Source: Paracoccaceae bacterium (GTDB taxonomy: Bacteria; Pseudomonadota; Alphaproteobacteria; Rhodobacterales; Rhodobacteraceae). Taken from it: a DNA stretch of 64,000 bases. The position numbers and the translations under genes were made by a program. The DNA is taken from the NCBI GenBank assembly GCA_017510335.1, contig JAFWNM010000014.1, positions 1 through 64,000 on the forward strand. Direction: 5' to 3'. This document shows, piece by piece, positions 50,560 to 60,585 of this stretch. The notes beneath the pieces are model-generated. The model searched no databases. It saw only the letters and a list, made by a program, of their open reading frames with translations, and was not told the origin of the DNA. Position 1 is the stretch's first letter. Each line of letters begins with the position of its first letter.

Positions 50560-52758
50560 TCAGGTCGTGCCAACAACCCGCGACAGGGCGCGCACAAGAT
50601 CTTCACGCTTCAGCGGTTTGGTCAGGCAATCATCAAAACCAGCCGCGCGATACGCCGCAACCTGATGCGACATTGCGTTCGCCGTGAACGCAAGCGCGGG
50701 GGTGCGCGCCAGCCCCTTCAACCGTTCTTCGGTGCGGATCGCGTTCAGCAGGGTAACCCCGTCCATACCAGGCATGGAGATGTCAAGAACCAGAACATCA
50801 AACTTGCCTTTCTTGAATATTTCCAGTGCGGAAAGCCCGTCATCCGCCATGGTGGCCTGTGCGCCGACCTGCCCCAGCATTATTCCAAGGATCATCTGGT
50901 TGGTGCGATTGTCATCGGCAACCAGAATTGACAATCGCGGCAAGGAAACCGGTTCCGCCCCCCCTTCGTCAAAGGCAGGCTCATATTGCGGAACCTGATC
51001 ATCCGTTGTGGAAACCCGCAGCGGCAGTTCTACCGTGATCGTGGTGCCCTGCCCCTCAACGCTTTCAAGGTCGATTGTCCCTTCCATCATTTCGACAAGG
51101 CGTTTGACAATGGACATTCCCAGGCCCGTGCCCCCGAACCGGCGCGAAATCGAACTGTCCGCCTGCGAAAACGGGGCGAAGACCCGCTGCAACTGGGATG
51201 GTGTCATGCCTATGCCGCTGTCCTCGACGCGGATGCGTATTTTCCCGTCATCCAGCGCGGCCAGCCATACATTGACATACCCTTGCTGGGTAAACTTCAC
51301 GGCATTGCTGATCAGGTTGTGCAAAATCTGCGTCAGGCGCTGCGGGTCGCCAAGGCGGCGCGCATTGGTGGGGTCATCGATCCTGACACTGAAGGACAGG
51401 CCTTTTTCTGCAGCGCGCAGGGTATGCACTTCCTCGGTGCGGCGGGCCAGATCGGACAACAGGAAGGGCACGGATTCCAGTTCCAGCGCATCCGCTTCGA
51501 TCTTGCTCATATCCAGAAGATCATTGATGATTCCCATCAGCAATGTGCCGGAATTGCGCAGGACATTGATCATTTGCAGGCTGGTCTTGTCCTTGATGGT
51601 ATCTGACAAGATATCTGCGATTCCCAGAATTCCGTTCAGGGGCGTGCGGATTTCATGGCTCATTTTCGCAAGGAAGTTCGACTTTGCCACGTTTGCGCGG
51701 CGCGCCTCATCCAGCGCAGCCTCGCGCGCCTGTTCTGCGGTGACAAGGGCCGTCACGTCAGTGACCGCATAGACGACACGCGCGGCCTGTCCTTCTGCGG
51801 TTGCGATGGGGGCCGCGTTGAAGGACGCATAGCGCAAACCATCTTCGCAATTCAGCGCGACGCGGTGGTTCTGGACCATGCGCCCCGTTTTTTGCACAAT
51901 CACGAAGGGTTCGTCTTCTTCGCGGATGGGCGCGCCGTTCAGGTCTGTCATGTCCCATTTCGCGCTGTTATACATCTCGCCCAGCATGAAATCGCGCGAC
52001 GCGCCAAGAACCGTTTCCGCAGCGTTGTTGGCGTAGATGATGCGCCCTTCGCTGGACAGAACAACAAAACCTGCCGCGCTGGTGCTGACAATCCCCTGAA
52101 GAAAGGCACGCTCGCGCGCCAGTTCTTCCTGGGCGGCGCGCACCGCAAGGGCCGAATCACGGCGCAACAACACTGATGTCACCACATCAGCAAAGGAGCG
52201 CAGCAGGTAAATCTCGCTCGGGGAAAAGAACCCGACATGCGACACGCTGTCAAAGCCCACGACACCGAACAATTCCCCATCCGGCACCATGGGCACCAAC
52301 AGCATGGACCGGATACCCTGCGCTTCCAGAAACAAGCGCGCATCAGAGGTTTCCGGATAAGCACGCACATCAGGAATATTCGCCGCCTCGCCCCGGTCCA
52401 GCAAGTCCCGAACAGTCTGGAATTCGTCCATGGATATGCCCTGAAGGGCGTCTTTCATCGGGTCAACGCCCGGGGCGCACCATTCATGCGTGTTATCGGC
52501 AGTGTCCCCATGGCGCACGAACACATAGGCACGGTCGCGGCCCGTGAAAGCCCCGATCTTGGCCAGCGCATCATCAATTGCCTGGTCGATTTCATCGATA
52601 TTGGTGCCCAGCAGGCGGTTGATCAGTTCAACCACCAGTCCCTGAATATCGGTCAACCGTGCTTCATTCCCATAGAGTTCGATCTCTTCAGCCATTTGGT
52701 CCTGTTTCGCGCCGAGCCCAGGCCAGAGTGCCTGTTCTACGTTAACAAATTCTTTCAT
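50560..52758 (-). CDS. Hybrid sensor histidine kinase (GAF-PAS-HisKA-HATPase-REC)
   Basis: Cytosolic-looking signalling protein (732 aa). An N-terminal GAF domain (about 30-190) is followed by a PAS domain (about 220-340), HisKA with His368 in MSHEIRTPLNG, HATPase with DSGIGM and GGTGLGMSIV, and a receiver domain with Asp659 in VLDISMPGMDG. No transmembrane segment is seen. The ATG at 52758 was preferred; an ATG at 52857 would add 33 residues of unclear nature. It is divergent from carB, and its partner is not nearby. The signal is unknown. Confidence 0.88.
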   Translation of the reverse strand: MKEFVNVEQALWPGLGAKQDQMAEEIELYGNEARLTDIQGLVVELINRLLGTNIDEIDQAIDDALAKIGAFTGRDRAYVFVRHGDTADNTHEWCAPGVDPMKDALQGISMDEFQTVRDLLDRGEAANIPDVRAYPETSDARLFLEAQGIRSMLLVPMVPDGELFGVVGFDSVSHVGFFSPSEIYLLRSFADVVTSVLLRRDSALAVRAAQEELARERAFLQGIVSTSAAGFVVLSSEGRIIYANNAAETVLGASRDFMLGEMYNSAKWDMTDLNGAPIREEDEPFVIVQKTGRMVQNHRVALNCEDGLRYASFNAAPIATAEGQAARVVYAVTDVTALVTAEQAREAALDEARRANVAKSNFLAKMSHEIRTPLNGILGIADILSDTIKDKTSLQMINVLRNSGTLLMGIINDLLDMSKIEADALELESVPFLLSDLARRTEEVHTLRAAEKGLSFSVRIDDPTNARRLGDPQRLTQILHNLISNAVKFTQQGYVNVWLAALDDGKIRIRVEDSGIGMTPSQLQRVFAPFSQADSSISRRFGGTGLGMSIVKRLVEMMEGTIDLESVEGQGTTITVELPLRVSTTDDQVPQYEPAFDEGGAEPVSLPRLSILVADDNRTNQMILGIMLGQVGAQATMADDGLSALEIFKKGKFDVLVLDISMPGMDGVTLLNAIRTEERLKGLARTPALAFTANAMSHQVAAYRAAGFDDCLTKPLKREDLVRALSRVVGTT

Positions 52759-52880
52759 AAATATACCAATACAATGCCGTAAAGTTATTCGCGTTCCCTG
52801 CGTAGCACACTTGCTTTTTGAATTAAATGAAACTGGACACACAAGCGACAAGAACATGGGCAGAGGTGCATAAACAGGGG

Positions 52881-52908
52881 TTGCGCCGCCGCTTGCCTTG
52901 GATATAAC
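52881..52908 (+). promoter_or_regulatory. Candidate carB promoter
   Basis: TTGCGC (52881-52886), a 16-base spacer and TATAAC (52903-52908), about 70 bases before carB. Only a weak -35 match. Confidence 0.35.
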
Positions 52909-52919
52909 GCCCGCAATTT

Positions 52920-52943
52920 ACACAGTGCAATACTGCGCTGTGT
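52920..52943 (+). promoter_or_regulatory. Hairpin in carB leader
   Basis: ACACAG-T-GC / GC-G-CTGTGT folds into an 8-bp stem with one mismatch and a 6-base loop, just after the candidate promoter. It may be an operator or an RNA leader element. Confidence 0.35.
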
Positions 52944-52975
52944 TACTTGCTGCGCACGCCATTCAGGGGTCCCAC

Positions 52976-55900
52976 ATGCCAAAAAGAACCGATATCCAAT
53001 CCATCATGATCATCGGTGCGGGGCCTATCGTGATCGGACAGGCCTGCGAATTCGACTATTCCGGCGCACAAGCGTGCAAGGCCCTGCGTGAAGAAGGGTA
53101 TCGGGTGATTCTGGTCAACTCCAACCCGGCCACCATCATGACAGACCCCGGCCTTGCCGATGCGACCTATATTGAACCCATCACGCCCGAAATTGTTGCC
53201 AAGATCATCGAAAAGGAACGCCCCGACGCGCTACTGCCCACCATGGGCGGCCAGACTGGGCTGAACACCTCTCTGGCACTGGCGGATATGGGCATTCTGG
53301 ACAAATTCGGCGTTGAAATGATCGGCGCGAAACGCGAAGCCATCGAAATGGCCGAAGACCGCAAGCTGTTTCGTGAAGCCATGGACCGGCTGGGCATTGA
53401 AAACCCGCGCGCGACCATTGTTGCCGCCCCCAAACTGCCGAACGGCAAATACGACATCAATGCAGGCGTGGCCGAAGCGATGGCCGCCATCGAATATGTC
53501 GGCCTGCCCGCGATCATCCGCCCTGCGTTTACGCTTGGGGGCACGGGGGGCGGTGTTGCCTATAACCGCGATGATTATGAACGCATCTGCCGGTCGGGCC
53601 TTGACGCGTCGCCCATGGCGCAAATTCTGGTCGATGAATCCCTGCTGGGCTGGAAGGAATTTGAAATGGAAGTTGTCCGCGACAAGGCGGACAATGCCAT
53701 CATTGTGTGTTCCATCGAAAACGTGGACCCGATGGGCGTGCACACGGGTGATTCCATCACTGTGGCCCCTGCGCTGACACTGACCGACAAGGAATACCAG
53801 ATCATGCGCAACGGCTCTATCGCCGTGCTGCGCGAAATCGGGGTGGAAACCGGCGGGTCCAACGTGCAATGGGCGATCAACCCCGCTGACGGGCGCATGG
53901 TGGTGATCGAAATGAACCCGCGCGTATCGCGGTCTTCGGCGCTGGCGTCCAAGGCCACTGGTTTTCCAATTGCGAAAATCGCCGCCAAACTGGCGGTGGG
54001 CTACACGCTGGACGAATTGGACAATGACATCACCAAGGTCACACCGGCCAGTTTCGAGCCAACGATTGATTATGTCGTCACCAAAATACCGCGCTTCGCT
54101 TTCGAGAAATTCCCCGGATCAAAGCCCGAACTGACCACTGCCATGAAGTCGGTGGGCGAAGCGATGGCGATTGGCCGCACCTTCCACGAATCCATGCAAA
54201 AAGCGCTGGCCAGCATGGAAACCGGCCTGACCGGATTTGACGAAATCGCCATTCCCGGCGCGCCCGACAAGGCCGCAGTCATCAAGGCCATTTCTGCGCA
54301 GACCCCCGACCGCATCCGCCTGATTGCCCAGGCCATGCGCGAAGGGTTGTCAGATGATGAAATTCAGGTCGCCACATCGTTTGACCCGTGGTTTTTGGCC
54401 CGTATCCGCGAAATCATCGATACCGAAGCGCAGATCCGCAGCAAGGGCCTGCCGGTTACCGCCGATGGCCTGCGCGAACTGAAAATGCTGGGCTTCACGG
54501 ATGCCCGCCTTGCCACGCTGACTGGCCGCGACGAAGATCAGGTGCGCCGCGCGCGCCGCAACCTTGGGGTAAAGGCAGTCTTCAAGCGCATCGACACTTG
54601 CGCCGCCGAATTCGAGGCGCAGACCCCCTACATGTATTCGACCTATGAAACCCCCGTCATGGGCGATGTGGAATGCGAAGCGCGCCCGTCTGATCGCAAG
54701 AAGGTGGTCATTCTGGGCGGTGGTCCCAACCGGATTGGCCAAGGGATCGAATTTGACTATTGCTGTTGTCACGCCTGTTTCGCGCTGACCGATGTTGGCT
54801 ATGAAACCATTATGATCAACTGCAACCCCGAAACGGTTTCAACCGATTATGACACATCGGACCGGCTGTATTTTGAACCGCTGACACTGGAACATGTGCT
54901 GGAAATCCTGCGGGTGGAACAGGAAAACGGCACGTTGCACGGTGTGATCGTCCAGTTCGGCGGGCAAACCCCGCTGAAACTGGCCAATGCCCTGCAAGAA
55001 GAAGGCATTCCCATCCTTGGCACCAGCCCCGACGCCATTGACCTGGCAGAGGATCGCGAGCGTTTTCAGGCGCTGTTGAACAAACTGGGGCTGAAACAGC
55101 CGGTCAACGGTATTGCATCCAGTCGCGATCAGGCCTTCGCGATCGCGCAAAAAGTGGGCTACCCGCTGGTGATCCGCCCGTCCTATGTGCTGGGCGGGCG
55201 CGCGATGGAAATCGTGCGCGATGATGCGCATCTGGAACGCTATATCCGCGATGCGGTGCAGGTGTCGGGCAAGAACCCCGTGCTTCTGGACAGCTACCTT
55301 ATTGGCGCGGTCGAAGTTGACGTGGACGCGCTGTGCGACGGTCAGGCCGTGCATGTCGCGGGCATCATGCAGCATATCGAAGAAGCTGGCGTGCATTCGG
55401 GTGACAGTGCCTGTTCCTTGCCGCCCTATTCCTTGTCCCAGGACATCATCACCGAATTGCACAAACAGACCGAAGCCCTGGCGCGCGGCCTGAATGTCGT
55501 TGGTCTGATGAATGTGCAATTCGCCATCAAGGATGATGTGATCTATGTGCTGGAAGTGAACCCGCGCGCCAGCCGCACTGTGCCTTTCGTCGCCAAATCC
55601 ACCGACAGCGCGATTGCATCGATTGCTGCGCGCCTGATGGCCGGGGAACCGCTGTCAAACTTCCCGCTGCGCGCGCCGTTGGATGGCGATGTCAAACCCA
55701 CGGAACCGCTGCCCATGGGCGACCCCCTGACACTGGCTGACCCGCAAACCCCGTGGTTCTCGGTCAAGGAAGCCGTGCTGCCCTTTGCACGTTTTCCCGG
55801 CGTCGACACGCTGCTTGGCCCCGAAATGCGCTCCACCGGCGAGGTGATGGGCTGGGCGCGCAACTTCGCGCGCGCCTTCTACAAGGCGCAGCTTGGCGCA

Positions 55901-56308
55901 GGTGTCACATTGCCCGAAAGCGGCAAGGTTTTTGTGTCCATCAAGGATTATGACAAAGGCCCGATGATGCTGGAAACTGCCCAGTCGCTGATTGAACTGG
56001 GCATCCAGATCGTTGCCACGCGTGGAACAGCCGACTGGCTGCAGCAACAGGGCGTGGCCTGTGACATCGTGAACAAGGTATATGAAGGCCGGCCCAATAT
56101 TGTTGACCTTCTCAAAAGCGGCGAGATTGTCATGCTGCTGAACACCACCGAAGGCGCGCAAGCAGTCGAGGACAGCCGCGAAATTCGGTCTGTCGCGCTG
56201 TATAACAAAATCCCGTATTTCACCACAGCGGCCGGAAGCCACGCCGCCGTTCTGGCCATAAAGGCCCGCGAAGAAGGTGAAATCGGCGTGCGTGCCTTGC
56301 AACACTGA
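52976..56308 (+). CDS. carB: Carbamoyl-phosphate synthase large subunit
   Basis: Full-length CarB (1110 aa) making carbamoyl phosphate for pyrimidines and arginine. It consists of two homologous ATP-grasp halves (first about 1-550, second from 555), each with [19 protein letters not shown]- or [19 protein letters not shown]-type N-terminal sequences. A C-terminal MGS-like regulatory domain follows. The ATG at 52976 matches the normal N-terminus MPKRTDI; the upstream frame is the promoter region. CarA is not adjacent. Confidence 0.97.
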   Translation: MPKRTDIQSIMIIGAGPIVIGQACEFDYSGAQACKALREEGYRVILVNSNPATIMTDPGLADATYIEPITPEIVAKIIEKERPDALLPTMGGQTGLNTSLALADMGILDKFGVEMIGAKREAIEMAEDRKLFREAMDRLGIENPRATIVAAPKLPNGKYDINAGVAEAMAAIEYVGLPAIIRPAFTLGGTGGGVAYNRDDYERICRSGLDASPMAQILVDESLLGWKEFEMEVVRDKADNAIIVCSIENVDPMGVHTGDSITVAPALTLTDKEYQIMRNGSIAVLREIGVETGGSNVQWAINPADGRMVVIEMNPRVSRSSALASKATGFPIAKIAAKLAVGYTLDELDNDITKVTPASFEPTIDYVVTKIPRFAFEKFPGSKPELTTAMKSVGEAMAIGRTFHESMQKALASMETGLTGFDEIAIPGAPDKAAVIKAISAQTPDRIRLIAQAMREGLSDDEIQVATSFDPWFLARIREIIDTEAQIRSKGLPVTADGLRELKMLGFTDARLATLTGRDEDQVRRARRNLGVKAVFKRIDTCAAEFEAQTPYMYSTYETPVMGDVECEARPSDRKKVVILGGGPNRIGQGIEFDYCCCHACFALTDVGYETIMINCNPETVSTDYDTSDRLYFEPLTLEHVLEILRVEQENGTLHGVIVQFGGQTPLKLANALQEEGIPILGTSPDAIDLAEDRERFQALLNKLGLKQPVNGIASSRDQAFAIAQKVGYPLVIRPSYVLGGRAMEIVRDDAHLERYIRDAVQVSGKNPVLLDSYLIGAVEVDVDALCDGQAVHVAGIMQHIEEAGVHSGDSACSLPPYSLSQDIITELHKQTEALARGLNVVGLMNVQFAIKDDVIYVLEVNPRASRTVPFVAKSTDSAIASIAARLMAGEPLSNFPLRAPLDGDVKPTEPLPMGDPLTLADPQTPWFSVKEAVLPFARFPGVDTLLGPEMRSTGEVMGWARNFARAFYKAQLGAGVTLPESGKVFVSIKDYDKGPMMLETAQSLIELGIQIVATRGTADWLQQQGVACDIVNKVYEGRPNIVDLLKSGEIVMLLNTTEGAQAVEDSREIRSVALYNKIPYFTTAAGSHAAVLAIKAREEGEIGVRALQH

Positions 56309-56316
56309 CACCAACA

Positions 56317-56351
56317 GGCCCTGCGTGCAGGCAAATACCGCGCGCAGGGCC
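56317..56351 (+). terminator. Stem-loop after carB
   Basis: 9-bp stem GGCCCTGCG / CGCAGGGCC with a 17-base loop, 8 bases after carB. No T-run. Confidence 0.45.
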
Positions 56352-56667
56352 GGAACGCGGCAGGGCGGCAGCGCTTCGGCCCGATGCGCACCACGCCACA
56401 TGACAGCGGCAATGCGCAATCACAAGACCGCGACGTGACACCCGACATTTTGCGTGTGCCCCCACGCCCCGAAATACAGGGGGCTATCGGGTGCGCACGT
56501 CCCCCTTGATATGGCCTATACAGCCCTGTGCCGGCATGAATTCCTGCGACATGTCGACCAATTCCATAAAAATACCAAACAATTGAGTTGGTTTAACCCA
56601 ATTCTGGACACATTTTAGGTATGAGTCTGGATGGTGTTGGAAGTGCGTATCAGCAGGCGGAAATGTA
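56352..56667. other. Intergenic region upstream of wecG/tagA-like gene
   Basis: 316 bases without a convincing gene. It is GC-rich at first, then A/T-richer from 56565. An inverted repeat AATTG...CAATT surrounding GGTTTAACC lies at 56581-56603 and could be a regulator site for the polysaccharide genes. The rest shows nothing I can name. Confidence 0.4.
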
Positions 56668-57561
56668 ATGGGTAAAATCAGCGTTGGTATGGATACGTTC
56701 AAAATGAGTGACCTGAGTTCGAGTAAGTCGGGACAACGCCCAAATTGCGCCGCCGACTGGACCACGTCGCCACTGCATGGGCAGGCGCGTGACATACAGG
56801 ACATGACTTTTGACGTTGCAGGCCACAAGGTAAGTGTGACTTCTGCATCGCGTGCCGAACTGTTCGACCTGTTTCGTGACATGCTGGCCAAGCGGTTAGG
56901 ATTTGCAGTTGCGACGTTGAATCTTGACCATCTGGTGAAGCTGTATGAAGACCCGGAATTCCGCACGGCCTACAGCGCGCATGACATCGTATTGGCGGAT
57001 GGCAACCCCATTGTGTGGCTGTCACGCCTTGCCGGACGCCCTGTCGCCCATATGCCCGGGTCAGACCTGATTGAACCTGTCTGCGCAATTGCGGCGGAAC
57101 TGGGGGTGCCCATCGCTTTCATCGGGTCGACACAGGATGTGCTGGACAAAGCTGCAATCCGGTTGCAGGCGCGTCTACCCGAACTTAAAATCGTCGCCAG
57201 GATTGCCCCGCCCATGGGGTTTGATCCGGACAGTCCGCAAGCCAAAGATGTGTTGAAACAGGCCCAAGCCGCAGGGGCACAATTGTGCCTGCTGGCCTTG
57301 GGGGCGCCCAAACAGGAACGCTTTGCCATCTATGGCCGCACGACTGTGCCGGATATGGGCTTCATCTCCATCGGGGCCGGTCTGGACTTTCTGGCAAGGG
57401 CGCAAATGCGCGCGCCCCGCATTCTGCGCATGGTCGCGCTGGAATGGCTGTGGCGCATGCTTGGAAACCCGCGGCGGCTGGCATGGCGATATGTCAAATG
57501 CGCCCTGATCTTGCCCCGCCATGCAGTGCAAGCGGCAAAATCCCGCACCCCGCGTCGCTGA
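56668..57561 (+). CDS. WecG/TagA/CpsF family glycosyltransferase
   Basis: GT26-type transferase (297 aa) that adds a sugar, typically N-acetylmannosaminuronate or similar, to a lipid-linked precursor. Marks include ATLNLDHLVKLYEDP, VLADGNPIVWLSRL, HMPGSDLIEP and LLALGAPKQERF. The first 50 residues are an unusual polar extension. It starts a short polysaccharide set with an SGNH hydrolase and a GT2 gene. Confidence 0.88.
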   Translation: MGKISVGMDTFKMSDLSSSKSGQRPNCAADWTTSPLHGQARDIQDMTFDVAGHKVSVTSASRAELFDLFRDMLAKRLGFAVATLNLDHLVKLYEDPEFRTAYSAHDIVLADGNPIVWLSRLAGRPVAHMPGSDLIEPVCAIAAELGVPIAFIGSTQDVLDKAAIRLQARLPELKIVARIAPPMGFDPDSPQAKDVLKQAQAAGAQLCLLALGAPKQERFAIYGRTTVPDMGFISIGAGLDFLARAQMRAPRILRMVALEWLWRMLGNPRRLAWRYVKCALILPRHAVQAAKSRTPRR

Positions 57562-57572
57562 CACCCCCCCCC

Positions 57573-57593
57573 CTTGGCAGATGACTTGCCAAG
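57573..57593 (+). terminator. Stem-loop after wecG/tagA-like gene
   Basis: CTTGGCA / TGCCAAG with a 7-base loop, preceded by a run of ten C (57564-57573). Weak as a terminator. Confidence 0.3.
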
Positions 57594-57656
57594 CCCTGCC
57601 CAAGCGGACATCATTCCACCCACGTCAATGGTTCACTTGGAAAGCATACCACCGCC

Positions 57657-58655
57657 ATGATCCCGATTCACAGGCACAGGGCCCTTCTGGTTCTCGCGTT
57701 CATTGCGGCGCTGGGAATCGCAGTGTGGCGCGCCTTGGGCGAACCGCGCCCGCTTTCGGCGCAGGACCGCGCAGCGCTTTATAAAACCGCTTTGCCCCAA
57801 CCGCATGCCAGCCTGACAGTTTACCACCTTGGCCATAGCCTGGTGGGCCATGACATCCCGGCCTTCATTGCGCAGCTGGCCGCGGCTGCGGGTTTTCCGG
57901 GCCATCGCTACAACAGCCAGCTTGGCTGGGGCAGCAGCCTGCGCGACCATTGGGATTCTGCGCATCCGATCAACGGATTTGAAGACATGAACGCCACCGA
58001 CACCTGGCGCGACCCGTTCGAGGCACTGGAGTCAGGCAGCTATGACAGTTTCATCATGACCGAAATGGTGGAACTGAACGATGCCATCAAATGGCACGCC
58101 TCTGCGCGGCATGCCGCCCTTTGGGCTGCAAGGGCACGCCAGAACTCCCCTGATATTCGACTTTACATGTATGAAACATGGCCCCACCTGACACCGCGTG
58201 ATGCGTGGTTGCACCGGCTGGACACTGACCCTGAAACCCTGTGGGAAGGCACCATTCTGGCGCAAGCCATGGCGTATCCTGAAACCGGCCGCATTCATGT
58301 CATTCCGGTGGGGCGGGTCATTGCCGCATTGACGCGCGCCGTCATGGGCACAGGCGGGCTGGCGGGCATGGCCGACCATACCGACCTGTTCGCGCGCACC
58401 CCTGCCGGTGATCTGGACACAATTCATTTGAACGATCTGGGGAAATATCTGGCTGCGCTGACCCATTTTTCGGTCTTGTATCACGCTGATCCGCGCGGCC
58501 TACCCCATGAGTTGCGCCGCGCGGATGGCACGGCTGCGCAAGCGCCTTCCGCTGAACTGGCCGCGTTGATGCAAGACATCGTCTGGTCAGTTGTGCGGTC
58601 CCTGCCCGAAACGGGGTTGGACATGCGCGACAACGACGGGGATGCACAGCCTTGA
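57657..58655 (+). CDS. SGNH/GDSL-like hydrolase, secreted or membrane-anchored
   Basis: 332 aa with an N-terminal hydrophobic anchor (about residues 7-25). The probable nucleophile block reads YHLGHSLVGHD (GHSL instead of GDSL). A Gly-Asn-type region LGWGSSLRDHWD and the C-terminal Asp-x-x-His pair DTIHLND follow. SGNH enzymes in polysaccharide clusters often remove or transfer acyl groups. Its stop overlaps the start of the GT2 gene (TTGA). Function is inferred from motif and place. Confidence 0.65.
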   Translation: MIPIHRHRALLVLAFIAALGIAVWRALGEPRPLSAQDRAALYKTALPQPHASLTVYHLGHSLVGHDIPAFIAQLAAAAGFPGHRYNSQLGWGSSLRDHWDSAHPINGFEDMNATDTWRDPFEALESGSYDSFIMTEMVELNDAIKWHASARHAALWAARARQNSPDIRLYMYETWPHLTPRDAWLHRLDTDPETLWEGTILAQAMAYPETGRIHVIPVGRVIAALTRAVMGTGGLAGMADHTDLFARTPAGDLDTIHLNDLGKYLAALTHFSVLYHADPRGLPHELRRADGTAAQAPSAELAALMQDIVWSVVRSLPETGLDMRDNDGDAQP

Positions 58656-59485
58656 CGCCGGTTGTGTCAGTCATCATTCCTGCCAGCAACGAAGGCCAGT
58701 ATATCGGGGCCTGCCTTCGGGCTGTTCTGACATCCAGCCCGCTGCCGCGGCACACGCTGGAAGTGCTGGTTGTCGCCAATGGTTGCACCGATGACACGGT
58801 CGCTGTGGCATCGCGGTTCACCACACTGGCCGAACCGCGCGGCTGGCAGTTGCGTGTTCTGGACCTGCCCACCGGCAGCAAGATCAACGCGTTGAACACG
58901 GGGGACCAGCACGCGACAGGACGCGTTCGCATCTATCTGGACGCCGATGTGATTGTCAGCCCTGACTTGCTGGCAGACCTGACCCTGGCATTATCGTCAG
59001 AGGCAGCGCGCTATGCCACCGGCACAGCGCGCATTCCAGCCCCTGCCAGTTGGGTGACGGCACAATATGCCCGCTTCTGGCAGGGCCTGCCATTTGCCAG
59101 GTCCCATGCGGCAGGGTTCGGGCTGTTTGCTGTCAACGCGGCGGGACGTGCGCGCTGGGGGCAGTTCCCCGACATCATATCAGATGATACCTTCGTCAGG
59201 CTGCAATTCGCACCGCAGGAAAGAACGCAGGTGCGCGCACCCTATGACTGGCCCATGGCCGAAGGGCTGGCGCGGCTGGTCCGTGTGCGCCGCAGGCAGG
59301 ATCAGGGCAACGCCCAGCTTGCCGCACTATTCCCCGACCTGCTGCAGAATGAAGACAAGGCACGCCCCGATATCATGCCCTTGCTGAAAGCGGACCCTGT
59401 GGGGTTTGGCGTGTATGCGACCGTTTCAGGTCTTGTTCGGCTGACCCGCTGGCGCAACAGTGCCGGCTGGGCGCGCGGCCGCTAG
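58652..59485 (+). CDS. Glycosyltransferase family 2
   Basis: GT-A transferase (277 aa) starting at a TTG that overlaps the previous stop. It contains VSVIIPASNEGQYIGACLRA, VLVVANGCTDDTVAVA, the metal motif YLDADV and ISDDTFVRLQF. It probably extends an exopolysaccharide or lipid-linked glycan. It closes the three-gene set. Confidence 0.87.
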   Translation: MTPVVSVIIPASNEGQYIGACLRAVLTSSPLPRHTLEVLVVANGCTDDTVAVASRFTTLAEPRGWQLRVLDLPTGSKINALNTGDQHATGRVRIYLDADVIVSPDLLADLTLALSSEAARYATGTARIPAPASWVTAQYARFWQGLPFARSHAAGFGLFAVNAAGRARWGQFPDIISDDTFVRLQFAPQERTQVRAPYDWPMAEGLARLVRVRRRQDQGNAQLAALFPDLLQNEDKARPDIMPLLKADPVGFGVYATVSGLVRLTRWRNSAGWARGR

Positions 59486-59486
59486 G

Positions 59487-59533
59487 GCATGTTGCGCAAC
59501 AGCGGGAACCGGACTTGCGCTTCCCGAACATGC
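59487..59533. repeat. 47-bp palindromic intergenic repeat, copy 2
   Basis: GCATGTTGCGCAACAGCGGG... to CGAACATGC, overlapping the end of the GT2 gene context. It matches copy 1 at 48800-48846 in length and in most positions. Confidence 0.8.
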
Positions 59534-59546
59534 GACTTTAGTAAGC

Positions 59547-59588
59547 TGGAGAATGTCGCATAAATGTGTAGGAACGCGACATTCTCCA
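59547..59588. repeat. Perfect 13-bp inverted repeat
   Basis: TGGAGAATGTCGC (59547-59559) and GCGACATTCTCCA (59576-59588) enclose a 16-base loop. It may be a transcript-end hairpin or a mobile-repeat end. Confidence 0.7.
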
Positions 59589-59841
59589 AAGACCGGCAGA
59601 AACCGCAAGGCAGCTGAATTCATGGCCTGAAGGGGACGTTGAAGGAATGCTCCAGTGCGGAGCAAAGCCCGCAGGCCGCCGCACTATCAGCGGGCCGTCC
59701 CGCGGCCTGCCGAGTGCGCGGGACCCCGCGCGGAATCAAGGCGCGCTGACGCGCCGCCGCGCAGCGCCCGACCGCCCCGTTCAGGCCAAAAACCATCATC
59801 TGCCCAAGACTGGCCCACCCTGCTGCAGCCACATATTTCCC
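59589..59841. other. Intergenic region between GT2 gene and thiX-like gene
   Basis: 253 bases. It contains GC-rich imperfect inverted repeats around 59670-59720 (CCCGCAGGCCGCC near CGGCCTGCCGAG), but I see no coding pattern or known RNA. It separates convergent transcription units. Confidence 0.4.
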
Positions 59842-60585
59842 CTACGGGCGGGCCAGTCTTTGCGTCACGGCCTCAAACACGAAAAACAGCGTCAGACTAA
59901 GCGCGGCCAAAACCAGAAGGGCTGCAAACATCAGGTCTGTCTGGCCGCGCCCGTTCGCCATCAGCATCAGATACCCCAGCCCCCGCGACGACCCGACCCA
60001 TTCGCCGATAATCACGGCAAACGGCGCATACACCACCGCAAGGCGCAAACCGGACGCCAGCGAAGGCAAGGCATGGGGCACCTGCACCCAGATCAGGCGG
60101 CGAATGGGTGTGGCCCGCATTAGCTGCGCCATATCCGCCAAGGGGGCGGGCAACCGCATCAAGCCATCGAAAAACGCCGATGCAACGGGAAAATAGATCA
60201 CCAGCATAACGATTACAATCTTGGAGGGAGCACCATAGCCCAGCCACAAGGTGATCACCGGCGCCAATGCGAAAACCGGCACCGCCTGCGCAAATATCAG
60301 CATCGGGCGCACCAGCAGGCGCGCACTGGGCGACAGCGCAAGATTAAGCGCAGTTGCCACCCCCAGCGTGATGCCTGCAGCCAGCCCTGTCACCAGATTG
60401 AAAAGTGTAAACCGCGCATTCTGCGCCAGCATCGGCGCGTTGGCCCACAAGCTTTCGGCCACGCGCATGGGGCCGGGCAAAATGAAGGGCGGCACCCCGC
60501 TGGCCCAGACCACAATGTGCCACAGCCCCAGACCGAACCCCAATGCCAGCACCCCGCGCAACAATGCGCCCACGCGCCCGCTCAT
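59842..60585 (-). CDS. thiX: ABC transporter permease, thiamine-precursor type (ThiX-like)
   Basis: Inner-membrane permease (247 aa) of the nitrate/sulfonate/taurine-like class with six helices. The EAA loop lies around MRATPIRRLIWVQVPHALPSL. It overlaps the ATPase gene (ATGA). With ThiY and ThiZ it should import a pyrimidine such as formyl-aminopyrimidine. It is the last gene of the operon. Confidence 0.85.
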   Translation of the reverse strand: MSGRVGALLRGVLALGFGLGLWHIVVWASGVPPFILPGPMRVAESLWANAPMLAQNARFTLFNLVTGLAAGITLGVATALNLALSPSARLLVRPMLIFAQAVPVFALAPVITLWLGYGAPSKIVIVMLVIYFPVASAFFDGLMRLPAPLADMAQLMRATPIRRLIWVQVPHALPSLASGLRLAVVYAPFAVIIGEWVGSSRGLGYLMLMANGRGQTDLMFAALLVLAALSLTLFFVFEAVTQRLARP

